Assembly (NCBI GenBank): GCA_030425685.1
Contig: JAUIAD010000028.1
Span: 1 to 41,985 of the forward strand
DNA from: Gammaproteobacteria bacterium
Lineage (GTDB): Bacteria; Pseudomonadota; Gammaproteobacteria; Coxiellales; Coxiellaceae
Length of the DNA stretch: 41,985 bases
Reading direction: 5' to 3'
The first letter of the stretch is position 1, and each line of letters begins with the position of its first letter. The position numbers and the translations under genes were made by a program. This document shows, one piece after another, positions 8,675 through 17,793 of the stretch. The notes below the pieces were generated by a model, which was given only the letters and a program-made list of their open reading frames with translations, ran no database searches and was not told the DNA's origin.

Positions 8675-8736
8675 CTTACGCGGCGATGATTAAAATTTAT
8701 CGCCGCGCCGCCATCCCGTTGCGTTCGCCGCGTAAG
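8675..8736. repeat. GC-rich inverted repeat downstream of maeA
   Basis: Perfect 12-bp arms CTTACGCGGCGA (8675-8686) and TCGCCGCGTAAG (8725-8736) enclose 38 bp. The left arm can instead pair locally through GGCGAT...ATCGCC. The GC content is far above the surroundings. It lies about 80 bp past the maeA stop in a gap with no other gene. Its role, as 3'-UTR structure or repeat relic, is unknown. Confidence 0.6.
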
Positions 8737-8814
8737 ATCGGCGCAGCTGGATATGCCACAAACCCACTCAGTCGAACCGTCACAAAGCTGTCTTAAAATA
8801 TAACAAAAAATCCA

Positions 8815-10521
8815 TCAATCAGTAACAAGCTTATAAGGCAAATAATGAGGCTCCCAAATATTCTCTTCAATCAGCTCTTCAATGGGCTTGTTGATGTCAA
8901 TATTGGCCAGCCCCTCCTCGATGCCAGCTTTGGCAACCGCAATGGCGATTCTTTTCGAAGCATCCTCTGCTTGAGAAATGCTAGGAAGTAAGGAGTGGGC
9001 ATCTTGGCAAGTGTAGCGGCTTAATGCCTGGCTGGCTGCAGCTAACATTTTATCAGAGAGCTGCTTGGCTTGAATGGAAATAACGCCAAGGCCAATGCCG
9101 GGGAATGCGAGATAGTTGTTGCACTGACTAATCTTGCAAGTTTCGCCATTACACTCAACGGCTGGAAATGGGCTGCCGGTCGCAATATACGCTTTGCCAT
9201 CGGTCCACTTCATAATATCTTCTGGTTTGGCCTCGGCCTTTTCAGTGGGGTTTGATAAAGGAAAAATTACCGGCCTGTCAACGTGCTTGGCCATTTCTGT
9301 TATGACATCTTCGCTAAACGCACCCGCTCTAGCAGAGGCACCAATTAAAATGGTTGGTTTTACGTTTTTAATGACCTCTAATAAGGTAATATTATTTTTG
9401 TCAGCAACTTGCCAATTTTCTATTTCTGCTTTGCTGCGTATAAAAGGTTTTTGTGCTTCAGTAATATCATCAGAGTGTTCTGTTAATAACCCTGGTCTGT
9501 CAATTAACCAAAAGCATGCTTTTGCTTGTTCTGTAGTTAAGCCAGCATGTTCGATGCCACTGCAAATACTGTCGGTCACACCCATGCCAGCTGTACCTGC
9601 ACCAAAGACAACGATACGTTGCTCTTTCAGGCTGGTATTAGTGTGTAAACACGCAGATAGTGTCGCAGCCAAGGCGACGACGCCCGTGCCTTGAATGTCA
9701 TCATTGAAGCTGCAAGTATCTTTGCGATAAGTAATTAAGTTTTGATAGGCGTTAGTACGGCCAAAGTCTTCCCAGTGTAAAAAGACATGTGGGAATTTTT
9801 TCTTTACGGCATTAATAAATTTTTTAATAAAGGCGTTATATTCTTCGCCGCTTAAACGTGGATGACGCCATCCTAAATACAATGGGTCTTCCAATAATTC
9901 TTTATTGTTGGTGCCTGCATCTAGCATAATAGGCAATGTGTTAAGTGGGTTAATGCCAGCAAAGGCTGTGTAAACCATTAATTTTGCCACTGGTATGGCC
10001 ATAGCGCCAACACCTTGGTCGCCTATACCTAAAACACCTTCGCCATCGCTGACAACAATTAATTTAATATCAGGGTTTGAGCGGTTATCAAGGATTTCTT
10101 CAATGCGATCTTGATCGTCGTAAGAAATATATAGACCGCGCGGTTGCATAAATTTTTTATTAAACACTTTGACCGCATTGCCAACGATAGGAGTGTAAAT
10201 CGTTGGGAGCATTTCTTCGATATGATTTTTAACCAAACGATAAAATAATACTTGGTTGGTATTAAGAATGCTGTTGAGGTGTATATTGCGGTTGATTTGT
10301 TCGTCGTAGGATTTGTATTGCACGTAGGCGCGTTTAACCTGTTCGTCTAGGCATTCAATATTGCAAGGTAGTTTACCTGTTAGGCCAAAGGTTTGACGTT
10401 CTGCGCGAGAAAAGGCGGTGCCTTTGTTGAGTTGGGGAATTGTCAGTAGGGCTTTGCCGCTGATAGATGTATGAAGCTCTTTTTCGCCGTCGTTTTTTTC
10501 AACAATTTTAAAATCTAACAT
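8815..10521 (-). CDS. maeA: NAD-dependent malic enzyme (malate to pyruvate + CO2)
   Basis: A 568-residue malic enzyme, close to the E. coli MaeA/SfcA length of 565. It oxidatively decarboxylates malate to pyruvate, linking the TCA cycle to pyruvate in the cytosol. Visible signatures: LPTIYTPIVG with catalytic Tyr109; VSDGEGVLGIGDQGVGAM followed by catalytic Lys180; metal ligands Glu251 and Asp252 in WEDFGRTNA and Asp275 in FNDDIQGTG; and a Rossmann motif VFGAGTAGMG near 304-313. The start ATG has AAGG 6 nt upstream. It is the last gene of a possible purB - YiiX-like - maeA run, with 65 bp before it. Confidence 0.96.
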   Translation of the reverse strand: MLDFKIVEKNDGEKELHTSISGKALLTIPQLNKGTAFSRAERQTFGLTGKLPCNIECLDEQVKRAYVQYKSYDEQINRNIHLNSILNTNQVLFYRLVKNHIEEMLPTIYTPIVGNAVKVFNKKFMQPRGLYISYDDQDRIEEILDNRSNPDIKLIVVSDGEGVLGIGDQGVGAMAIPVAKLMVYTAFAGINPLNTLPIMLDAGTNNKELLEDPLYLGWRHPRLSGEEYNAFIKKFINAVKKKFPHVFLHWEDFGRTNAYQNLITYRKDTCSFNDDIQGTGVVALAATLSACLHTNTSLKEQRIVVFGAGTAGMGVTDSICSGIEHAGLTTEQAKACFWLIDRPGLLTEHSDDITEAQKPFIRSKAEIENWQVADKNNITLLEVIKNVKPTILIGASARAGAFSEDVITEMAKHVDRPVIFPLSNPTEKAEAKPEDIMKWTDGKAYIATGSPFPAVECNGETCKISQCNNYLAFPGIGLGVISIQAKQLSDKMLAAASQALSRYTCQDAHSLLPSISQAEDASKRIAIAVAKAGIEEGLANIDINKPIEELIEENIWEPHYLPYKLVTD

Positions 10522-10586
10522 GGTTTACCTTTTGGCCATAAAAACTGAGGACTTTAGCATAAAGTCGAATGCGATAATATATTTTA

Positions 10587-11438
10587 TTATTGATCGCTTT
10601 TGTTTTGCTGCGGTTCAACATTGGTAACGATCCCTTCATCATGACTGATCAGATCTTCTCGCCAGGGTAGATCCCGATAGGGGCCGTGGCCAGCTAGATG
10701 AAAGATAGGGTATTTAATAATCGAGAAGTAAGGGGAGTAATCAAAGTCACTGGGTGTGTACAGTTTTGGGTTGCGATGTATCATCTCAAGATGTTGTTTA
10801 TTGTCGGTACGAATCAGGGGGAGGATGGGGAAATTAACGGAGTTAAAGGCTTCGGCAATCATTGATGAGCAAATATCCTCCGCTGCTTTGTTACCGTCTT
10901 CTTTTTTCTCAAAGAGGCTTGATTTCCAACGTCTAGGAATAAACCAACGTGAAGCAAGCAAGAATCGTCCGAGGTCAAGAAAGTGACGAGTGTCGTAGGT
11001 ATGACCGACATGGCGAATAGCAAAGCCGATAACGGTTTGCGCATCTTTGTGTGATAAGCCGGTTGGGCGACAAATACGAATATGGTGGTTTTTATAAAAA
11101 GAGATCGGTGAGATCAAGGTGCCTCTACCGACGATGGTTTCAACCAGTAGTTGTCGTTGTGCGGAACCGTGGTAATATTTGCGCACAATTTCGCGCAGTT
11201 TGGGGTCTTCAATGCTGTGCAGGCGACCGATATAGATAGCAGCATGCGTCCACGGGCTTTGCGTGACCTTTTTGATAATATTGCTAATGCGATTGGTGCC
11301 TTCAACCAGCAAAACATCGCCCGGGATAATTTCATGGCAGATACGATCAAAATCACAAAGGTACGCGCGTTTGTCGTCCTTTGTCGGCTCGGTGTAGAAA
11401 TTGCTAATTTTTTTGAATAACCAGCTACCTAAACCCAT
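10587..11438 (-). CDS. YiiX/YebB-like permuted NlpC/P60 cysteine hydrolase
   Basis: A 283-residue protein with the circularly permuted papain-like fold of the YiiX/YebB group. PGDVLLVEG (39-47) opens the fold; His65 in SPWTHAAIYIG, Glu100 in LLVETIVG and Cys190 in EDICSSMIAEAF form the probable catalytic triad. The family cleaves amide or thioester bonds, often in cell-wall peptides or lipids, but many members have no known substrate. There is no obvious signal peptide, so a cytosolic or otherwise exported protein is possible. It lies 30 bp after purB in the same direction, so co-transcription is likely. The start ATG is preceded by a GGGGTG that is rather close. Confidence 0.8.
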   Translation of the reverse strand: MGLGSWLFKKISNFYTEPTKDDKRAYLCDFDRICHEIIPGDVLLVEGTNRISNIIKKVTQSPWTHAAIYIGRLHSIEDPKLREIVRKYYHGSAQRQLLVETIVGRGTLISPISFYKNHHIRICRPTGLSHKDAQTVIGFAIRHVGHTYDTRHFLDLGRFLLASRWFIPRRWKSSLFEKKEDGNKAAEDICSSMIAEAFNSVNFPILPLIRTDNKQHLEMIHRNPKLYTPSDFDYSPYFSIIKYPIFHLAGHGPYRDLPWREDLISHDEGIVTNVEPQQNKSDQ

Positions 11439-11468
11439 TGCACCCCGGTGCCTTTTGTTATCGTCCCT

Positions 11469-12836
11469 TTAGTTATTATCACCTATTTTATTGGCAAGTG
11501 AAACTGCGTGACCGATATAGCTGCTGGGGGTTAGTTCTTTTAGTTCACTTTTTAGTTCATCTGAGAGTGATAGTTGTTCAATAAAAAGCTTGATAGTTTC
11601 TTCGGTTATTGCCTTGCCACGGGTAAACGCTTTTAACTGTTCATAAGCATCGCTGATACCGTGACGGCGCATAACGGTTTGTACGGCTTCTGCTAAGACT
11701 TCCCAGTGCTGGTTAAGGTCTGATGTTATGCGTTCTTCGTTAGCGTTTATTTTGCTTAAGCCTTTTAGTAAAGACTGGTAAGAAAGAAGGCAGTAACCAA
11801 CAACAGCACCCAGATTTCTTAGCACTGTAGAGTCTGTCAGGTCTCGTTGCCAACGAGAAATAGGTAATTTATTTGCCAAGTGATCAGAAAGTGCGTTGGC
11901 AAGACCAAGGTTGCCTTCAGCATTTTCAAAATCAATGGGGTTTACTTTATGCGGCATGGTTGAGGAGCCTACTTCACTCTTGATTGACTTTTGTGCAAAA
12001 TAACCAATGCTAATGTAGGACCAAATATCGCGTGCTAGGTCGATAAGAATGGTGTTAGCGCGCATTAAAATATGTAGTATTTCAGCAACATAATCATGCG
12101 GTTCAATTTGTGTGGTATAAGCATTCCACTGTAAACCAAGACTTTTGATAAATCGCTTGTTAAGCGCTGGCCAGTCAATGTCGGGGTAGGCGCAACTATG
12201 GGCATTATAATTGCCAACGGCACCATTGAATTTTGCTAGGATAGGTGATTGTTTTAATTGTTGAAATTGACGATTAAGGCGCGCGCAGACATTGGCAAAC
12301 TCTTTTCCTAGTGTTGTTGGGCTGGCGGTTTGACCATGGGTGCGCGAGAGCATAGGTAAGTCCGCATAGGCTTTGGTTTTGCTTTGCAGATCGTCTAAAA
12401 TTTTTTCTAGCGTCGGTAGTAATTGTTGATTACGTGCGTGCGATAACATTAGTGCGTAGGATACGTTATTGATATCTTCCGACGTGCACGAAAAATGGAT
12501 AAAGGGGATAAGTTCAGCATGATTCGCAAGCTTTTGTTGTAGAAAGTATTCTACGGCTTTAACGTCGTGATTAGTTGTTTTTTCAAGATTTTTAACTTCT
12601 TCAGCATCTTCTGTACTAAAGTTTGTAATGATGCCTTCTAAGAGATCACGGGCGTTGTCGTTGAGACTCAGCTCGGTGATTTCCGGGGTATCGGCTAGCC
12701 AAATAAGCCAACGAACCTCAACGAGTACACGAAAGTAAATTAAGCCATACTCGCTCATTAAGGGGCGAAGGTCGGCTAATTTTCCTTGGTAGCGTCCGTC
12801 TAAGGGGGAAAGGGCAGTCAATGGTGTTAGCATCAT
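11469..12836 (-). CDS. purB: Adenylosuccinate lyase
   Basis: A 455-residue fumarase-superfamily lyase, matching the E. coli PurB length (456). It acts twice in purine synthesis, releasing fumarate from SAICAR and from adenylosuccinate. The opening LTALSPLDGRYQ is characteristic, FSCTSEDINN and SRTHGQTASPTT are the conserved regions around the catalytic His, and the superfamily signature SSTMPHKVNPIDFENAEG lies near 290-310. Two ATGs in tandem begin the frame; the second could equally be used, and neither has a clear ribosome binding site. Divergent from the DegT-type gene, with a repeat element inserted between them. Confidence 0.97.
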   Translation of the reverse strand: MMLTPLTALSPLDGRYQGKLADLRPLMSEYGLIYFRVLVEVRWLIWLADTPEITELSLNDNARDLLEGIITNFSTEDAEEVKNLEKTTNHDVKAVEYFLQQKLANHAELIPFIHFSCTSEDINNVSYALMLSHARNQQLLPTLEKILDDLQSKTKAYADLPMLSRTHGQTASPTTLGKEFANVCARLNRQFQQLKQSPILAKFNGAVGNYNAHSCAYPDIDWPALNKRFIKSLGLQWNAYTTQIEPHDYVAEILHILMRANTILIDLARDIWSYISIGYFAQKSIKSEVGSSTMPHKVNPIDFENAEGNLGLANALSDHLANKLPISRWQRDLTDSTVLRNLGAVVGYCLLSYQSLLKGLSKINANEERITSDLNQHWEVLAEAVQTVMRRHGISDAYEQLKAFTRGKAITEETIKLFIEQLSLSDELKSELKELTPSSYIGHAVSLANKIGDNN

Positions 12837-12871
12837 AGCAATTTATCTCGTTGGTCAAAAGCTCAAGATGA

Positions 12872-13028
12872 CAGGAGTTTAGCACTTTCAGTGCAAACCT
12901 CCTTCCTGGTTATATTTCGCCTATGCGAGACTAGCTCGCATGGACGGTGATTCAAGGGGAGAATCCCGATTCTCCCCTTGAAAATCCCCATTGGGATTTG
13001 TTTTGTTTCGCACAAGTGCGAAACTCCT
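12872..13028 (+). mobile_element. 157-bp hairpin-rich miniature element (MITE-like), copy A
   Basis: The ends form inverted repeats: AGGAGTTTAGCACTT at left against AGGAGTTTCGCACTT (reverse complement of the right end), one mismatch in 15. It is flanked by a perfect direct repeat AGATGA at 12866-12871 and 13029-13034, as expected for a target-site duplication. Internal stems include a 15-bp perfect one (TTCAAGGGGAGAATC, 2-nt loop) and AAATCCC/GGGATTT. There is no coding capacity. The right end lies 61 bp before the aminotransferase start. Confidence 0.85.
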
Positions 13029-13089
13029 AGATGATACACTACTTGCTGAATGGGTTGTAGAGTGGTGACAGATCCTTTACTATCGAGCG

Positions 13090-14184
13090 ATGAAATTTAT
13101 TGATCTTAAAACCCAATACCAGCGTGCTCAGAGTGAAATCGATAGCGCCATTCAAGCCGTCTTAGAGCATGGCCAATATGTTATGGGGCCAGAAGTGGCC
13201 GCCATGGAAAAACGTCTTGCTGACTATGTGCAAGTTGAGCACTGTATAGCGATGTCCAGTGGTACCACAGCGTTACAAATTGCGTTGATGGCTCTGGATG
13301 TTGGTCCGGGTGATGAGGTGATTACCACACCGTTTAGTTTTTTTGGCACGGCTGAAGTGATTATCTTGTTGGGGGCAAAGCCAGTTTTTGTTGATATTGA
13401 TCCTGACACGTATAACTTAGATCCGTCGTTGCTTGCAGCGGCAATTACATCAAATACAAAAGCTATTCTTCCCGTTAGCTTGTATGGGCAGTGTGCTGAT
13501 TATGATGAGATTAATGCCATTGCCGCAGCCCACAAACTTCCTGTCATTGAAGATGGAGCACAAAGCTTTGGGGCCACTTATGATGGGCGTCCTTCTTGTG
13601 GTTTGACAACCATTGCAACTACTAGCTTTTTCCCGTCTAAGCCTTTGGGTTGCTATGGTGATGGCGGTGCTTGCTTTACAAATGATGCTCATTTGGCAGA
13701 TAAAATGCGCAAATTAATAAATCATGGTCAGAATGGTCGATACAATCACGAGCTTATTGGTATTAATGGTCGCTTTGATAGTGTGCAAGCGGCGGTATTA
13801 TTAGAAAAGCTGAAAATGTTTGATCAGGAAATTGAGGCGAGGCAGCAGGTTGCTGCGTGGTATGGTCATGAGTTAGCTGGACACGTTAAAATTCCTAGTA
13901 TTTTGCCAATGAATAAAAGTGTTTATGCACAATATACGATTGAGGTCGATGATCGTGATAGAGTGCAGGCGGCGTTACAGGAAAAAGGCATTCCTACAGC
14001 AGTGCATTATCCTAAGCCTTTGCATCAGCAGGTTGCTATCCGTCAATTTGTTAATGATAAAACGTTTCCCATCACTGAAGCGGCGGCCAATCGCGTGATG
14101 AGTTTACCGTTTCACCCCTATTTACAGCAGAGTGTGGTTAAGCAAGTTGCTCAGGCTTTATTGGCCATAACGGCTAGCGATTAA
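13090..14184 (+). CDS. DegT/DnrJ/EryC1/StrS family sugar aminotransferase
   Basis: A 364-residue PLP-dependent aminotransferase of the DegT family, which adds an amino group to a keto-sugar nucleotide. The opening FIDLKTQYQ and the overall shape most resemble WbpE/WlbC-type UDP-2-acetamido-3-keto-hexuronate aminotransferases; that specificity is an inference. Visible motifs: SSGTTALQIALMA (phosphate binding), VIEDGAQSFGA (Asp holding the PLP ring nitrogen) and FFPSKPLGCYGDGGA, whose Lys184 should form the Schiff base. A weak ribosome binding site precedes the ATG. No other O-antigen or glycan genes adjoin it, though sugar-nucleotide genes lie 9 kb away. Confidence 0.92.
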   Translation: MKFIDLKTQYQRAQSEIDSAIQAVLEHGQYVMGPEVAAMEKRLADYVQVEHCIAMSSGTTALQIALMALDVGPGDEVITTPFSFFGTAEVIILLGAKPVFVDIDPDTYNLDPSLLAAAITSNTKAILPVSLYGQCADYDEINAIAAAHKLPVIEDGAQSFGATYDGRPSCGLTTIATTSFFPSKPLGCYGDGGACFTNDAHLADKMRKLINHGQNGRYNHELIGINGRFDSVQAAVLLEKLKMFDQEIEARQQVAAWYGHELAGHVKIPSILPMNKSVYAQYTIEVDDRDRVQAALQEKGIPTAVHYPKPLHQQVAIRQFVNDKTFPITEAAANRVMSLPFHPYLQQSVVKQVAQALLAITASD

Positions 14185-14273
14185 ATTTTTAGAAAATATT
14201 GGTAGCTAAAGCCTTTTGCAACTAGGTTTTCAGTGTTATATTGATCTACCTTATTATATCTGCAGAGAATTAT

Positions 14274-15074
14274 ATGGATATTTTCTTTTGTAAAGATGGT
14301 TGCAAGCGTTTTTTGCAGCGTGGATTACTTGCTCTCATTCTATTGTTTCCTTCTTTTCTTTATGCCGGGTACGGTGTGTTATCTTCGCCTTTAAGCAATG
14401 GTGAGCTTTTAACGAAAAGTCATTTTGTTGCTAGTTTTTTGTTGGGTTTGAACCATCATGTTAATTTGGGTGATGGGGAAACTGTTCTTGTTGCTAAGAA
14501 TTTTACGAATACATACACCAATAATGATATACAAAATTACACCGGTCTAGTTGCAGCAGCATTTGGTTTTGAGATTCCTTCGCTTGCAAATATTACGACA
14601 CAAGTATTAGCAGAGGTGGATTATTCGCCAACTATTAAGTTGGGCGGTGATGTTTGGCAGTTTTCTGAGCCAGAATTTAATAATTTTACTTACCAGTATA
14701 AAATGGCTAGCTATCAATTTTTTGCCACTTTTAAGTTTCTTTTGGCCGCATCGCATTGGTTAAACCCATTCGTTTTTGCATCGCTTGGGCTTTCGCGTAA
14801 TTGCGCTACGTCTTTTGAAGAGTTTGCTGATGATGATACTGGGGTTATTAATGCCCCCTTTGCTGATAAAAGTATCAATCAATTTGCCTATGCGCTGGGC
14901 GCGGGGTTGGCATTGAATGTAACGCGATTTTTTCGTGTTAGTCTTCTGTATCGTTATCTTAATATTGGGATGGTTGAACTGGGACCGTCGACAAGTCAAT
15001 TAACGCAGGCAAATTTCGCAACGAGTCAATTAAACTTTAATCAGTTTTGCTTGTTGGTGAGTTATCAATTCTAG
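14274..15074 (+). CDS. Outer-membrane beta-barrel protein
   Basis: A 266-residue exported protein. A signal peptide is clear: basic residues, then LLALILLFPSFLYA, with likely cleavage after YAG or LYA near residue 27. The mature part has alternating amphipathic strands (YQFFATFKFLLAAS, FFRVSLLYRYLNIGMVEL) and ends in FCLLVSYQF, a terminal Phe with the pattern of a BamA-recognised beta-signal. I cannot place it in a named family; its size suits an 8- to 12-strand barrel. The ATG at 14274 is preferred over the upstream in-frame one because it begins the signal peptide and has AGAG upstream. Only 10 bp separate it from the following exported gene. Confidence 0.82.
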   Translation: MDIFFCKDGCKRFLQRGLLALILLFPSFLYAGYGVLSSPLSNGELLTKSHFVASFLLGLNHHVNLGDGETVLVAKNFTNTYTNNDIQNYTGLVAAAFGFEIPSLANITTQVLAEVDYSPTIKLGGDVWQFSEPEFNNFTYQYKMASYQFFATFKFLLAASHWLNPFVFASLGLSRNCATSFEEFADDDTGVINAPFADKSINQFAYALGAGLALNVTRFFRVSLLYRYLNIGMVELGPSTSQLTQANFATSQLNFNQFCLLVSYQF

Positions 15075-15084
15075 GAAAGATATT

Positions 15085-17286
15085 ATGCTAAGTTATCGTA
15101 AACCGTTGCTGAAAAAATCGTTGGTTATTTTTTTATCTGCCGCATTTTTTCCAGCGATGGCGAGTAAAACGCTATTTACCATAACGCCAATCACTGCGGC
15201 GCCTGCTGAGATATTGAAAGGTAAAGAGGTGATTGCTACTTATCGTATAACGAATAATACACCGAGCTCGACGAATGATCTTGCGGCATTGCCAAGCGAT
15301 GTATCACAAATTTTAGGAAGTGGCTATTGCACATCACCGCTTAACTTAGCAAGGAATGCTTCTTGTGTGTTGAAGTTAAAAATTTCTGGGGCCGTTAGCT
15401 CTGGCAAGACTAGGGTGCCTACAGTATGTATGGACCCCAAGGTTAAAGATTATTGTTCGCAACCCAGCGCCAATAACGCGATAGTTGTCAAGGTCGTCAA
15501 TGATTCCACCACGGATATGCCAGCATTACAAGCGCCTGCGAATGTCGATCTTACGCCGGGGGCGACGGCCTATGTTGAAGTGAAGAATTTATCGTTTTCT
15601 CAGTTAGCTGAAAATATCAATATGACTGTTCCGCAGCCAACAGCTGGAGAAATCGATAATATTGATGCTAGCAATTGTAGTGCGGTGTTGCCGCAGGCAA
15701 GTTGCATTATACGTATTCGCGCAAAAGACAGCGCCAGTGCGTTAAATGATCCGCAAATAGCAACCATTCAGGGTGCGAATACGCAGTCGGTAGAAAGCGA
15801 AATTGATCTGCCGACGGTCGTTACCATCAGTGATGTTTTTTTTAATGCGCCTGGTCAACAGAACTTAAATATTCATAATGTTTCTAACAGTCTTACCATT
15901 GATGTTACCAGTGCCCATGTGCAAGCAGGTTTGTTATCAGGTGTAACGCCAGTCAGTGCAAGCATTCCTGCAGCATGTCAAAGCTTAGCACCAGGTGCTA
16001 GTTGTCAGATTCCCTTTACGGCTACGCAACAAGCTTATGGCAGTGGGACTATTAAAGTGAGTTATATTAGTGATGGGGCAGGTAAGTCTATCGTTAGTCA
16101 TATAGGTGTTGCTGATACCAGTGTCGCCGTAAATAATAGCCATGAGATCCGTCTTGATGCTAAGCAGGCAGGGCGGTCTATTACCTTAGAAAATACCGGC
16201 GCTTTTGCTTGGCAAAGTCCGCATTTGGCATTGCAGGCGTTGGGAAATACCAGCATGGACGCTACAGATTGTACCGCAGCTGGTTTAGCGCCGGGGGCAA
16301 CATGTCAAATAATATTTACCACCATCGGTGCTGCTTTGGGAAGTAATACGCTTTTAGCTGAAACGGGTAAGAATATTCAGTCAACACAAACGAATGTTGT
16401 TATTAAAGGTGGGTTGGTGGTTGAGCCCGACGTTTCTGTTGCTCATCAACATATACAATACAAGGCATTTAAATTTGAAAATTTAACGTTGGCAAGTGCG
16501 GATACTGCTACGTTATCCAGTGTGAATATGAGTGCAGCAATAACAAGTTTAGTGCACTGGTGTCAGCCGGGAGATGCAGCTTGTCAATTTAAATCAACGT
16601 GTGATCTTGTCTCACCTATTGCCCAGGGTGGTGCCTGTACCTTATGGTTTAAAGCACAAACTAGTCAGCATGAACTCGGCGCGACGGCTGGCACAATTAG
16701 TATCAATGCACATGAATCAAATCCACAAAGGTCGGTAACAAAATCGCTACATATTAATTACGAAAATAATTTATATGTCGGTGGAGATTTTACCAAGATT
16801 AGTGGCGTAACGGTTAATCGCATAGCGCGATGGAATGGCAGTGCATGGTCTGCGTTAACTAGCGGTGCAGCTGTTGGTGTTAGTAATCGCGTGGCCGCTT
16901 TAGGTTTATATAAAGGTGATCTCTATTTAGGGGGTAGCTTTACATCAGCAGGAGCAAGTGTTGCTAATCGTATTGCTTCTTGGAATGGTGTGACGATGTC
17001 GCCTTTAGTTGCCGGTAGTTATAATGGGGTAGGTAGTAATGTGTGGAGTTTGGCGACGTATGCCAATAAATTATATGTTGGTGGTCAGTTTTCCAATGTT
17101 GGTGGTATTGCTGCTGCTGATCGTATTGTTGCTTGGGATGGAGCTAGCTGGTCTGCTTTGGCCAGCAATTTAAATAATTCTGTTTTTGCCATGACTGTCT
17201 ATGATAATAAGTTGATTATTGGTGGGCAGTTTTCTAATGCTGGCGGGATTGGGCAAGCGGATCGCATTGTTGCTTGGAATGGGTAA
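15085..17286 (+). CDS. Secreted Ig-like/beta-propeller protein, cut short by an in-frame stop
   Basis: A 733-residue exported protein of unknown function. A signal peptide (KKSLVIFLSAAFFPAMA) is followed by about five Ig-like units, each ending in a cysteine motif such as PGASCQI, PGATCQI or QGGACTL, with paired Cys elsewhere. From about 565 a repeat of 47-56 residues begins, with the pattern LYVGGxFxxxGG...DRIxxWxGxxWSAL. Three complete repeats and the first part of the fourth precede the TAA at 17284-17286. The same frame continues with further repeats to 17793, so the intact gene would encode 902 residues and seven repeats, fitting one closed seven-bladed propeller. It is probably co-transcribed with the barrel gene 10 bp upstream (GGAAAG site in the gap). 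Confidence 0.85.
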   Translation: MLSYRKPLLKKSLVIFLSAAFFPAMASKTLFTITPITAAPAEILKGKEVIATYRITNNTPSSTNDLAALPSDVSQILGSGYCTSPLNLARNASCVLKLKISGAVSSGKTRVPTVCMDPKVKDYCSQPSANNAIVVKVVNDSTTDMPALQAPANVDLTPGATAYVEVKNLSFSQLAENINMTVPQPTAGEIDNIDASNCSAVLPQASCIIRIRAKDSASALNDPQIATIQGANTQSVESEIDLPTVVTISDVFFNAPGQQNLNIHNVSNSLTIDVTSAHVQAGLLSGVTPVSASIPAACQSLAPGASCQIPFTATQQAYGSGTIKVSYISDGAGKSIVSHIGVADTSVAVNNSHEIRLDAKQAGRSITLENTGAFAWQSPHLALQALGNTSMDATDCTAAGLAPGATCQIIFTTIGAALGSNTLLAETGKNIQSTQTNVVIKGGLVVEPDVSVAHQHIQYKAFKFENLTLASADTATLSSVNMSAAITSLVHWCQPGDAACQFKSTCDLVSPIAQGGACTLWFKAQTSQHELGATAGTISINAHESNPQRSVTKSLHINYENNLYVGGDFTKISGVTVNRIARWNGSAWSALTSGAAVGVSNRVAALGLYKGDLYLGGSFTSAGASVANRIASWNGVTMSPLVAGSYNGVGSNVWSLATYANKLYVGGQFSNVGGIAAADRIVAWDGASWSALASNLNNSVFAMTVYDNKLIIGGQFSNAGGIGQADRIVAWNG

Positions 17287-17793
17287 CATTGGGCAGCGCT
17301 AGGTAGTGGTTTAGGTAGTACAGTAAGGGCGCTAACGGTTTTTGGTAATCAATTAATTGTTGGCGGTCAGTTTAATAATGGTGGTGGTATTGCCGCAGCT
17401 GATCGCGTAGTTGCTTGGGATGGTGGTAGTTGGTCTGCTCTGGGAAGTGGTTTAAATAACAATGTACGTGCCTTAACGACGTATAAAAATAAACTCATTG
17501 TCGCTGGTCAATTTTCAAATGCGGGTAGTATTGGTGCGGCCGATCGCATTGCTAGTTGGAATGGATCTGCTTGGGGTGCTTTAAGTGCGCTTAGTAGTAC
17601 GGTGTTTGCGTTGGCGGCGACTAATAATATTCTTTATGCGGGTGGGCAGTTTGCCAATGCTGGCGGTGATACCTCAGCGGATCGTATTGCGCAATGGAAT
17701 GGTGTTAGCTGGTCGGTAGTGGGGGCTTCCGGTGCGTCTGGTACGGTCAGGGCAATGCTAATAGTGCCTTCAATCGCAGTTGCTGTTCCATAG
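17287..17793 (+). pseudogene. Detached 3' part of the propeller gene (repeats 4-7)
   Basis: This continues in exactly the same frame as the gene ending at 17286 and encodes the end of repeat 4 and repeats 5, 6 and 7 (for example LIVGGQFNNGGGIAAADRVVAWDGGSWSAL), then stops at TAG. There are no frameshifts or other stops, so the lesion looks recent. The only in-frame start near its middle is an ATG-less codon at about 17602, which would make no sensible protein alone. It would be translated only by stop-codon readthrough or if the TAA is a sequencing error. Confidence 0.8.

Noticed and set aside
8640-8800. A tRNA or rRNA fragment because of local high GC
   Set aside because: No conserved rRNA or tRNA sequence found; only the simple inverted repeat is present.
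13090-14184. Part of an O-antigen cluster
   Set aside because: A single aminotransferase; neighbours are purB and an outer-membrane barrel, with no glycosyltransferase, Wzx or Wzy.
17602-17793. A separate 63-aa gene
   Set aside because: It is in frame with, and a repeat continuation of, the propeller gene, with no start signal of its own.
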